From an uncultured Coriobacteriaceae bacterium (lineage in GTDB: Bacteria > Actinomycetota > Coriobacteriia > Coriobacteriales > Atopobiaceae): 64,000 nt of DNA. Position 1 is the stretch's first letter, and each line of letters starts with the position of its first letter. Position numbers and translations under genes: made by a program. The DNA is taken from the NCBI GenBank assembly GCA_902793195.1, contig CADBCS010000013.1:62001-126000 (forward strand). Reading direction: 5' to 3'. The notes beneath the pieces are model-generated. The model was not told the DNA's origin and made no database searches. It saw only the letters and a list, made by a program, of their open reading frames with translations. Positions 27,311 to 34,768 of the stretch are shown piece by piece.

Positions 27311-29197
27311 CTAGCGTATGCCGTACAGGCTGGTGTACTTCTTGGTGAGGTAGTTCGCGTAGTGGCGTGGGTTGAACGGCTCGTCGCAGGCGAGCTCGAT
27401 GATCTGCTTCGCGTCCTTGGCGCGACCGTGCTTCCACACGCGCCTGCGCAGCCACGTGCGTATGGGCTCAAGGTCGCCGGATGCAAGCAGCTGGTCCCAT
27501 GGTAGCCCCTCGTCGATCATCTTGGCGCGTAGCTGTGCGGCATAGGCGTTGCCCAATGCATAGGCGGGGAAGTACCCAAAGTCGCCCATTGCCCAATGGA
27601 CGTCCTGCAACGGACCCTCGACGTTGTTTTTTGCTGACGTGCCGATGTACTTTTGGTAGCGTTCGGCCCAGAGCTTGGGTACCTCGGTGGCCGTAGCCTT
27701 GCCATCGAACAGGAGCTGCTCTATCTCGTAGCGCACGATAACGTGAAGCGGGTAGGTGAGCTCGTCGGCGTCGACGCGAATGAGCGTGGGGGAGACGCGG
27801 TTGACGGCCAGATAGAGCTGGTTGGGTGTAACGCGACTCATCTGACCGGGGAAGCGCCTCTTTATGAGTTGGAGCAGCGGGCCGATGAAGGCTCGGTCCC
27901 GACCGATGCAGTTCTCGAAGAATCGCGCCTGCGCCTCGTGCATGCCCATGGAGGTGCCGCCCTTGAGCGAGGTGTGGTTGAGGGCGGGGTCAACTCCCTG
28001 CTCATAGAGGACATGGCCGCCCTCGTGGAGCATGGTGTACACGTTGGCCATGAGGTTGTCCCGCTCAACGTGGGCGGCAATCACGGCATAGTTGCTCGTC
28101 ATCGCATCCGAGAAGGGGGACTCGGACGAGCTGAGGTAGTGCGCGTCCTCGTCGATGCCCATAAGCTCAACGATATCGCGCGCCAGCTCCCACTGTCGGC
28201 TCACGTCAAAGCGACCTTCCACGCACGTGTGCGAGAACGTCTTTCCGCTTTCCGAGATGGACGAGAGCAGCGGAAGCACGCACCGCTTGACTCGGGCGAA
28301 GAACGAGTTGTAGAACGCTCGGTTGGTTCCCGGCTCGTATTCGTCGAGAAGCGTGTCGTAGGCATCGGCTTCGGGGTTCTGGGACTTGGCGATGCGGCGT
28401 CTAAGGTTGACCAAACGGTCGAGATAGGGAGCAAAGGAACGCCAGTCGTCACGCTCCCTGGCCTGCACCCATGCGTCGTAGCTCTCAGACGTGAGGCGCA
28501 CGAGCTTCGTCTGGTCCGTGGCAGACGTGCTCACCAGCTTATGTCGGTCCTTCGAGAGGACCGCGACCTGTGCGGCCACCACAGGCTCCAGCTCGCCTGA
28601 CTGTGCGGCGAGGCGGTCGAGCATCGATCCCACCTCGGGCTTGCTGAGCAGCTCGTGGTCTTCCTCCTTGAGGATGGCGAGGGCCTCGGCCCGATCGGCG
28701 GTGGCGCGGACGGGGTCGATGGTGGCGCCATAGACCTCAAGCTCGGCAGAGGCGTAGCGATGCGCATAGAGACGACGCTCGATGGCCCCAAGCAGCTCCA
28801 GATCCTCCTCGACGGGTACCTCCGGCTCGGGCTCCGGCTCCGGCTCGGGCTCCGGCTCGGGCTCGGTGTCGCTCTCTGGCTGCACATCGGACTCGGTTTG
28901 GCCCTCGTCTTTGCCGGCGGCCTCGTCACCGGCCTCCTGCTCGGATGTCTCCTCGCCCTCGGTCAGCTTCGCTGCGTCAGGCTCGGCATCGCCGGTGCTC
29001 TGAATCGTCGGTTCGGCATCCTCGGCCTGCACAGGGACCTTGTCGTCCAACGCGTCCACTCCCGCGGCTCTGCGCACCGATGCCATCATGGCGTCGACCT
29101 CTTCCTCGGCGGGTTCCGGGCGCTCGTCGCGAATGGGGGAAAGCAGAAAGGAGGGAATGTTGAGCTGTTTATCTTGGGCGCTATTGTTTTCGGGCAT
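27311..29197 (-). CDS. M32 family metallocarboxypeptidase with acidic N-terminal extension
   Basis: The protein has 628 residues, compared with about 500 for typical family members (thermostable carboxypeptidase Taq type). The zinc motif HEGGH (about 391-395), the upstream SPFSDAMTSNYAV and the downstream HYLSSS/EPIRTWLR-like features are in place, so it should remove C-terminal residues from peptides. The first 125 or so residues are an added acidic Pro/Glu/Asp/Ala-rich stretch with an EP dipeptide run. The ATG at 29197 is chosen because GAGGAA lies ten bases upstream; the frame is open 49 codons further but that part is Arg-rich with no ribosome site. It precedes dtd in the same direction. 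Confidence 0.9.
   Translation of the reverse strand: MPENNSAQDKQLNIPSFLLSPIRDERPEPAEEEVDAMMASVRRAAGVDALDDKVPVQAEDAEPTIQSTGDAEPDAAKLTEGEETSEQEAGDEAAGKDEGQTESDVQPESDTEPEPEPEPEPEPEPEVPVEEDLELLGAIERRLYAHRYASAELEVYGATIDPVRATADRAEALAILKEEDHELLSKPEVGSMLDRLAAQSGELEPVVAAQVAVLSKDRHKLVSTSATDQTKLVRLTSESYDAWVQARERDDWRSFAPYLDRLVNLRRRIAKSQNPEADAYDTLLDEYEPGTNRAFYNSFFARVKRCVLPLLSSISESGKTFSHTCVEGRFDVSRQWELARDIVELMGIDEDAHYLSSSESPFSDAMTSNYAVIAAHVERDNLMANVYTMLHEGGHVLYEQGVDPALNHTSLKGGTSMGMHEAQARFFENCIGRDRAFIGPLLQLIKRRFPGQMSRVTPNQLYLAVNRVSPTLIRVDADELTYPLHVIVRYEIEQLLFDGKATATEVPKLWAERYQKYIGTSAKNNVEGPLQDVHWAMGDFGYFPAYALGNAYAAQLRAKMIDEGLPWDQLLASGDLEPIRTWLRRRVWKHGRAKDAKQIIELACDEPFNPRHYANYLTKKYTSLYGIR
28822..28868. repeat. 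Hexanucleotide repeat encoding Glu-Pro dipeptides
   Basis: Imperfect tandem copies of the hexamer GGCTCG/GGCTCC inside the M32 gene encode about seven EP dipeptides in the acidic extension. Such runs can change copy number by slippage in steps that keep the frame. Confidence 0.8.
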
Positions 29198-29373
29198 GGG
29201 GCACCGTTCCTCGATCGTGACGTTTGCAACACTTCCAGTGTAACGCTTGGCACGCCCACATAGTCGACCCCTTTTTAGCGCCATCCCATTTTCGTGGATT
29301 GCCTCATCGGGTCGTGCGTTGCGGTTGTGGGAGAGCCCACGCATGCGGAATCGAGTAAAAATGAACTATCAGC

Positions 29374-29401
29374 TTGAACTGTTCGGCACAAATGCTAAGA
29401 T
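29374..29401 (+). promoter_or_regulatory. Putative promoter of the HTH-aminotransferase gene
   Basis: TTGAAC (29374-29379), 16-base spacer, TAAGAT (29396-29401). The -35 hexamer coincides with one of the TTGAACT repeats. Confidence 0.6.
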
Positions 29402-29456
29402 TAGTTCAATTTGAGGAGTCCATAAATTGAACTTTGGAGTCTCATGGAATTGAACA
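29374..29456. promoter_or_regulatory. Cluster of TTGAAC half-sites, candidate operators
   Basis: TTGAACT occurs at 29374-29380 and 29427-29433, its reverse complement AGTTCAA at 29403-29409, and TTGAACA at 29450-29456 just inside the gene. The sites flank the promoter, the likely transcription start and the start codon of a gene whose product carries an N-terminal helix-turn-helix, which suggests autoregulation. Confidence 0.55.
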
Positions 29457-30925
29457 GCATCTTTAGCGAGCGGCTCAGGGAGGCAATGGAGCAACAGGGG
29501 CTCAAGCAGGTCGATCTCATTCAAGAGGTGACCAGTCGGGGCGACAGGCTGGGAAAAAGCCAGCTCAGTCAGTATGTGAGCGGAAAGACCATGCCGCGCG
29601 CAGACATGCTTGCCGTTTTGGCCGGCGCGCTCGGCGTAAGCGAGGAATGGCTCTTGGGAAGCGAGAAGCCAACAGAAAACAAGACGGTCCATCACCGGGA
29701 GGCGATTCCCATGCGGAGATTCAAGAAGTCGACAAAGCTCGATCACGTGTCCTACGACGTGCGGGGGCCCGCGCTCGACGAGGCCATGCGCATGGAGGAG
29801 GATGGCATCCACATCCTCAAGCTCAACATTGGCAACCCGGCACCGTTTGGGTTCCGCACGCCCGACGAGGTCGTCCAGGACATGGCGAGTCAGCTCAGAA
29901 AGACCGAGGGGTACTCCGACAGCCGCGGGCTCTTCTCGGCACGCAAGGCAATCATGCAATACGACCAGCTCAAAGGCATTCCCAACGTCACCATGAACGA
30001 CATCTATACGGGAAATGGCGTCTCGGACCTCATCAATCTGGTGATGCAGGCCATGATCGAGACGGGCGACGAGATTTTGGTGCCAAGTCCCGATTATCCC
30101 CTGTGGACCGCCTGCGTGACGCTGGCCGGCGGAAAGGCCGTGCATTACCTCTGCGACGAGCAGGCGGAATGGCTTCCCGACCTCGATGACATGCGCTCGA
30201 AGATCACCAGCAACACCAAGGCCGTCGTCATCATCAATCCCAACAACCCGACCGGTGCGCTGTATCCGCGCGAGGTGCTCGAGGAGATCGCGCAGATCGC
30301 CCGAGAGCACCAGCTCATCATCCTCTCGGACGAGATCTACGACCGTCTGGTGATGGACGACCTCGAACACGTGAGCATAGCGAGCCTCGCACCGGACCTG
30401 TTCTGCATCACGTTCAACGGCCTCTCCAAGAGTCACATGATCGCAGGATGGCGCATCGGCTGGATTTCCATCAGCGGCAACAAGCGTCTGGGTCGCGACC
30501 TGATGGAGGGCATCAACGTGATGTCTAACATGCGCCTTTGCTCGAACGTTCCCGCACAATCCATCGTCCAGACGGCGCTGGGCGGTCACCAGAGCGTCAA
30601 GGGGTATGTGGTGCCGGGCGGCCGCGTACGCAACCAGCGCGACTTCGTGTACGAGCGGCTAAGGCAAATCGACGGCGTGAGCGTGGTAAAGCCCAAGGCA
30701 GCGTTCTACATCTTCCCCAGGCTCGACCCCAACAAGTTCCACATTACCGACGACGAGCAGTTCCAGCTCGACCTCTTGCAGGACAAGCGCGTTCTCATAG
30801 TACCGGGCAAGGGCTTCAACTGGAGCACCCCGGGCTACTTCCGCATCGTGTACCTGCCTCGTCGTGCCATACTGGGCGAGGCGCTCGACAAGCTGGAAGA
30901 GTTCCTGGGGTACTACCGCCAGTAG
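29444..30925 (+). CDS. XRE-type HTH fused to a class I/II PLP aminotransferase (AlaA-like)
   Basis: The protein has 493 residues. Residues about 8-65 are a Cro/C1-type helix-turn-helix (LKQVDLIQEVT, LSQYVSGKTMPRADMLAVLAGALGVSEEWLLG). Residues about 85-490 are a full aminotransferase of the alanine-aminotransferase group, with INPNNPTGALYP, SDEIYDRLVMD, the PLP lysine K329 in NGLSKSHMIAGWRIG, and the C-terminal Arg in YFRIVYLP. It would exchange amino groups between alanine and 2-oxoglutarate or similar. The usual regulator-aminotransferase fusions are GntR-type (MocR); here the DNA-binding part is XRE-type and all catalytic residues look intact. TTGAACT repeats surround its promoter. Confidence 0.9.
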   Translation: MELNSIFSERLREAMEQQGLKQVDLIQEVTSRGDRLGKSQLSQYVSGKTMPRADMLAVLAGALGVSEEWLLGSEKPTENKTVHHREAIPMRRFKKSTKLDHVSYDVRGPALDEAMRMEEDGIHILKLNIGNPAPFGFRTPDEVVQDMASQLRKTEGYSDSRGLFSARKAIMQYDQLKGIPNVTMNDIYTGNGVSDLINLVMQAMIETGDEILVPSPDYPLWTACVTLAGGKAVHYLCDEQAEWLPDLDDMRSKITSNTKAVVIINPNNPTGALYPREVLEEIAQIAREHQLIILSDEIYDRLVMDDLEHVSIASLAPDLFCITFNGLSKSHMIAGWRIGWISISGNKRLGRDLMEGINVMSNMRLCSNVPAQSIVQTALGGHQSVKGYVVPGGRVRNQRDFVYERLRQIDGVSVVKPKAAFYIFPRLDPNKFHITDDEQFQLDLLQDKRVLIVPGKGFNWSTPGYFRIVYLPRRAILGEALDKLEEFLGYYRQ

Positions 30926-30955
30926 GGAAGGGCCGTCGGGATTGGTTGTGTCAAC

Positions 30956-31005
30956 GGCAGGCGGGCGCCTCATCGGGACCATTCCTGGTGCGGCGCCCGC
31001 CTGCC
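30956..31005 (+). terminator. Strong hairpin after the aminotransferase gene
   Basis: GGCAGGCGGGCGCC (30956-30969) pairs perfectly with GGCGCCCGCCTGCC (30992-31005); loop of 22 bases. No T-run follows, so it may be a terminator or a leader structure for the downstream operon. Confidence 0.5.
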
Positions 31006-31177
31006 TGCTCTTGACACCGGCTGGCTGCTCTCGCCAAGTCGATGGTGCGGTTGGCCCGCCGCGGGCCCTGGCGGGCGCACAGGTCGCCGAATTGTATCTG
31101 TTCTGGGCTATACTGTTGTCTCAAATAACGTAAGGTACCTATGAGCAGTCCTTGTGAGGAGGATGGAGCATACGCAT

Positions 31178-31594
31178 ATGGACAGAAGGACTTTTTTGCG
31201 GGGCGCCTTTGGTCTGGTGGCGCTTGCGGGCGGAGCGACTGTGTGCGGTGTTGCCGCGCAGGCGACGCTGGGACAGTCTGGAGAAACGTTCGTAACACCG
31301 CCGGTGCAGGCGCCGGACGAGGCGGACGGTCCGGTGATGGCAGCCGGGATACAACTCGTGGAGCACGGTGACGAGGTGTGGGGCGTAACGCAGGACACGC
31401 ACCTCTTTAGCGTGGATGCCACGGGCGCGGAGCTGGTGCGTCTGGCCGACGGCAGCCATACCATAGACGAGATGGCTGCAGCTGCGTCGACGTCTTTGGA
31501 CCCAGCCGACGTGGCGTCGTTCTTCGTTACGCTGGGACAGGCGGGTTATCTGGCCAACACCGTGCTGGTGAACCTCACCACGCAGACGGCGTAA
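31178..31594 (+). CDS. Tat-signal protein with PqqD-like (RiPP recognition element) domain
   Basis: The protein has 138 residues. The N-terminus MDRRTFLRGAFGLVALAGGA is a twin-arginine-type signal. After a Pro-rich linker, residues about 68-128 match the PqqD pattern: DTHLFSVDATGAELVRLADG, HTIDEMAAAA, and DVASFFVTLGQAGYL. PqqD domains bind leader peptides and present them to radical SAM enzymes; finding one behind an export signal is odd. The frame is open to a GTG at 31154 and an ATG at 31163, but the ATG at 31178 has GGAG nine bases upstream and gives a clean signal. The radical SAM gene starts eight bases after its stop. Confidence 0.75.
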   Translation: MDRRTFLRGAFGLVALAGGATVCGVAAQATLGQSGETFVTPPVQAPDEADGPVMAAGIQLVEHGDEVWGVTQDTHLFSVDATGAELVRLADGSHTIDEMAAAASTSLDPADVASFFVTLGQAGYLANTVLVNLTTQTA

Positions 31595-31601
31595 GGCGAC
31601 T

Positions 31602-32978
31602 ATGGACAGCAACACACCACAGGCCCCCGAGCTCTTTGCCCTTCGCGACGAACGCGGACCCATCCTCTATGCCCCTCTGGGGCGACTCATGGCCCGGGCG
31701 AACGAGTCGGCCGTAAACGTGGCGCTTGCCTATGCGCGCGACCCAAAGGCGATTGACTCGATGTCCGAGGAGGAGCGTGCGGTCGTGAGGACGTTGGAGG
31801 AGCGAGGGTTCTTCGAGCGTCGTCCCTACCCGCAACACGAGGTGCAGTTCTGCCCCACGCAGGTTACGCTCTTTCCCACAAACGGCTGCAACCTGCGTTG
31901 CAGCTATTGCTACGCGTTTGGCGGCGAGGGGGGTGGCAACGGGGAGCCCATCACGCGCATGCGCCTGGAGGTCGCCCAGCGTGCCGTCGACCTGGTGGCG
32001 CGCAACGCGCGCAAGAGGCGCGACGCAGGCGAGGAGGTACGCAACTTTCTGGTGTCCATACACGGAAACGGCGAGCCGTTCTGCGCGTTCGACCTCATCC
32101 GCGAGATCGTGTGGTACGCCCAGGACGTCTCGGAGCAGGTGGGCGTTCCCGTGGTGTGCAACGCGGCGACCAACGGGGTCCTTTCCGACGAGCAGCTGGA
32201 CTTCGTTCTGGCGAACTTCGACAACCTCAACGTCTCGTTCGACGGGTTGCCCCAATACCAGGACGCGAATCGCCCCATCGCAGGCGGTCGCGGGTCCTTT
32301 GAGGCGGTAGACCACACGATGCGTCGCCTGAGCGAGGCAAACCTGAACTTTGGCATACGCACGACGGTGACGTCTGCCATGGTGGATGACATGCCCCGCA
32401 TCGTCGAGTTTGTCGCGGAACGGTACCCCTCCGCGGAGCAGCTGCACTTTGAGCCGGTGTGGGAGTGCGGACGCTGCAAGACCTCGCATGACACCATGCC
32501 GGAGTCGGACGTCTTCGTCCGTCGCTATCTGGAGTCTCTTGAGGTCGCGAAGGACCATGACCTGCGTCTCGTGTTTAGCGGCGCGCGCCAGGACGTGCTG
32601 GCAGACACGTTCTGCAAGGTCAGCAGCGGCTCCTTTACCGTAACCCCAACCGGCGACGTGACGGCATGCTACGAGGTGAGCTATAGGAGCGACCCGCGAT
32701 CGGAGCGGTTCTTCTTTGGCCGCTTCGACGATGCGGTGGGCGACTTCGTGTTCGACCAAGACAAGCTGGACCAGCTCTCACAGCTCAACGTGCGCAACAT
32801 GGGTTACTGCGACGACTGCTTCTGCCGCTGGCACTGCGCCGGCGACTGCTCCGCCAAGGTCCTCGACGGCATTGGGCCGGACGAGCACCACGGCAGCGTG
32901 CGGTGTTTGATAAGTCGCTCTCTCACACTTAACCAGATTCAACGAAAACTCGATTGGAGGCCGAACGATGAGCAATGA
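31602..32978 (+). CDS. Radical SAM/SPASM peptide maturase
   Basis: The protein has 458 residues. The N-terminal 85 residues look like a small recognition domain. The radical SAM core has CNLRCSYC (C96, C100, C103) for the catalytic 4Fe-4S cluster and SAM, with GNGEPF and the usual strand pattern. The C-terminal SPASM domain has cysteines at 338, 356, 403, 406, 408, 412, 416 and 435 (YCDDCFCRWHCAGDC), for auxiliary clusters. SPASM enzymes commonly modify ribosomal peptides, for example by thioether links. The gene overlaps the Cys-rich peptide gene by eleven bases, which makes that peptide the obvious substrate. Confidence 0.9.
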   Translation: MDSNTPQAPELFALRDERGPILYAPLGRLMARANESAVNVALAYARDPKAIDSMSEEERAVVRTLEERGFFERRPYPQHEVQFCPTQVTLFPTNGCNLRCSYCYAFGGEGGGNGEPITRMRLEVAQRAVDLVARNARKRRDAGEEVRNFLVSIHGNGEPFCAFDLIREIVWYAQDVSEQVGVPVVCNAATNGVLSDEQLDFVLANFDNLNVSFDGLPQYQDANRPIAGGRGSFEAVDHTMRRLSEANLNFGIRTTVTSAMVDDMPRIVEFVAERYPSAEQLHFEPVWECGRCKTSHDTMPESDVFVRRYLESLEVAKDHDLRLVFSGARQDVLADTFCKVSSGSFTVTPTGDVTACYEVSYRSDPRSERFFFGRFDDAVGDFVFDQDKLDQLSQLNVRNMGYCDDCFCRWHCAGDCSAKVLDGIGPDEHHGSVRCLISRSLTLNQIQRKLDWRPNDEQ

Positions 32979-33339
32979 CGCAAAGGACTACGACGATCGC
33001 AAGCTCACCACAAAGAGCGAGGATGCGCTTCCCAAGCCGCAGATAGAGATCATCGTCGACGGCAACAGCGTGTTCAAGCCGGGAATGAAGACGTACTTTG
33101 TTGACGGCTACGACGCCGAAAAGGGCGAGTACTCCGGCAAGGTGATGGGGGAGTACTGCACCTGCGACACCGTGGTGAGCACGCATGTGGTGTGCACGTG
33201 CGAGGCCGTGTGCACGTGCGAGGCCGTGTGCAGCTGCAACGGATACCAGAGCTGTTCCTGCGTGAGCAACGTGTCGGGTGGTGGCGGGTCGCACACGGTG
33301 TCGTGCGGAAGTCCCTGCGCCTGCGTTCCCGTGCACTAG
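32968..33339 (+). CDS. Cys-rich peptide with six CxC motifs, candidate RiPP precursor
   Basis: The protein has 123 residues. The first 60 residues are charged and Cys-free, like a leader. The C-terminal half has 13 cysteines: CTC at 64-66, 76-78 and 82-84, CSC at 88-90 and 96-98, C113, and CAC at 117-119. Residues 76-90 form a six-residue repeat (VCTCEA, VCTCEA, VCSCNG). A Gly-Gly-Gly-Gly stretch separates the last cysteines. GGAGG stands nine bases before the ATG, and the gene overlaps the maturase gene. No known bacteriocin or RiPP family was recognised. Metal binding without modification is an alternative. Confidence 0.8.
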   Translation: MSNDAKDYDDRKLTTKSEDALPKPQIEIIVDGNSVFKPGMKTYFVDGYDAEKGEYSGKVMGEYCTCDTVVSTHVVCTCEAVCTCEAVCSCNGYQSCSCVSNVSGGGGSHTVSCGSPCACVPVH

Positions 33340-33382
33340 CGCTGCGCTCGCGATTGCATGCAAATGAGAGGAGAGTAGTGCC

Positions 33383-34753
33383 ATGACCTCACGTAATTCC
33401 GTCCTGACATTCGTCGTTTCGTCCGTGCTGGCAATCTCCCTTGCGGCATGCGGCTCCCAGCAGGCGTCCGAGGCAAACCAAAAGGACGCGCCTGCACAAG
33501 ACGCCGCCGTTGCGGAGCAGGAGGTCGCACCAAAGTTCATTACGGGCCATGCCAAGCGAGACATAAAGGAGCTCGACGACATCGTCACCCTCAAGGAGAT
33601 TCGGGAGCGGTGCGAGAAGCTCAAGGATGAGGTGCCCGAGAAGGCCGAGGACGGCGATCTGGCCAAGTCGGCGGACAAGGCGTTTACCAACGCGAACAAG
33701 GAGTATGCGGCGGGCAACTACGATAAGGCCGTATCGGGTTACCAGGACGCCATAAAGACCTATCCGCTTCACCTGGGTGCCAACGTAAACCTCACGCTTG
33801 CGTTGCTCCAACAGCAGAAGAACGAGGAGGCACTGGCGCAGGCCCTCATATGCGCCCACCTGTTCCCCAAGGACTCGGGATGCATCCTCAACGCGCAGGT
33901 CGCATGCGTGGCAAACGGGTTCTCCTTCGCGGACCTCAAGGAGCCTCTGCGCAAGTCCGTGAGCACGTTCGGTGGGACATCCGCACTCAGTCGGATGTCC
34001 TCGGACAAGAACAAGAAGCTGTACGAGTACAACGAGCTGTGGGACGAAATCGAGACGACCCTGTACAACGGCGACAATGCCGATGACGACAGGCCACTGT
34101 CGATACGGTTCCAGGACGTGCGCATAAAGCTCAAGGATCTTGCCGAGGACCACGGCAAGGATCCCGATGTCCAGGCATTGCGCGCATATCTCGACTCGTT
34201 GGGTGCCGAGCTGGGCTGGGTCGTGGACGCGAGCGCTGCCGAGGCGGTGCGGGAGCTGCCCGCCGTCATACTGGACGACGAGATGTGCAAGGTCGAGATA
34301 ACCGACGTGTCCTGGAATCCCTCGAAGGGCATGACGGTCAAATACACCTTGACAAGCCGGAACGAGGATGGCCTGAGCATAAAGAACGGTGACGGCTGGA
34401 TGATAGACGGCGAGCCTGCCTACACCGAGTGGGACGGCCATCACCTGAACTCCGCCTTCGACGTCGACGGCTCGTTTGGCGTCAAGAAGGGGACCGAGGA
34501 CTCGAGCGACGAGGCGACCTCGAACAGCAAGACGTCGAGCGACAAGTCGACGAGCAGCAAGACCACCTCAAACAGCAAGTCCACGAGCGACAAGGCCACC
34601 TCAAACAGCAAGACGACCACGGACAGCAAGTCCACGAGTGACAAGTCTGCAGACGATGCGGAGCCCAAGGATCTATGTGGGGTCCTCTGCATCGCAGATG
34701 ACGAGGGGAAGGTCGTGAAGGTCTTTCCGTTCCACTGGGCTGCCGGCGCATAG
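33383..34753 (+). CDS. TPR-containing lipoprotein of the peptide-modification operon
   Basis: The protein has 456 residues. The lipobox LAACGS follows a signal peptide of about 22 residues, so it should be anchored outside the membrane. Residues about 105-185 contain TPR-like helices (EYAAGNYDKAVSGYQDAIKT), usually a protein- or peptide-binding module. A folded region with few features follows to about 375, then a 55-residue Ser/Thr/Lys/Asp repeat tract (SSDKSTSSKTTSNSK) and a conserved-looking end DLCGVLCIADDEGKVVKVF. GAGAGGAGAG precedes the ATG. It lies between the peptide gene and the second radical SAM gene and may handle the exported product. Confidence 0.75.
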   Translation: MTSRNSVLTFVVSSVLAISLAACGSQQASEANQKDAPAQDAAVAEQEVAPKFITGHAKRDIKELDDIVTLKEIRERCEKLKDEVPEKAEDGDLAKSADKAFTNANKEYAAGNYDKAVSGYQDAIKTYPLHLGANVNLTLALLQQQKNEEALAQALICAHLFPKDSGCILNAQVACVANGFSFADLKEPLRKSVSTFGGTSALSRMSSDKNKKLYEYNELWDEIETTLYNGDNADDDRPLSIRFQDVRIKLKDLAEDHGKDPDVQALRAYLDSLGAELGWVVDASAAEAVRELPAVILDDEMCKVEITDVSWNPSKGMTVKYTLTSRNEDGLSIKNGDGWMIDGEPAYTEWDGHHLNSAFDVDGSFGVKKGTEDSSDEATSNSKTSSDKSTSSKTTSNSKSTSDKATSNSKTTTDSKSTSDKSADDAEPKDLCGVLCIADDEGKVVKVFPFHWAAGA

Positions 34754-34768
34754 GCCGGCGTTCTAGCC

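Noticed and set aside
28822-28868. CRISPR-like or minisatellite array
   Set aside because: The repeats are a six-base in-frame coding run in the M32 gene, far too short for CRISPR repeats and without spacers.
29444-30925. MocR-type regulator
   Set aside because: The N-terminal domain is XRE-type, not GntR-type, and the aminotransferase part belongs to the alanine group.
33188-33240. DNA tandem repeat of non-coding type
   Set aside because: The 18-base periodicity is the codon-level image of the VCTCEA hexads in the Cys-rich peptide.
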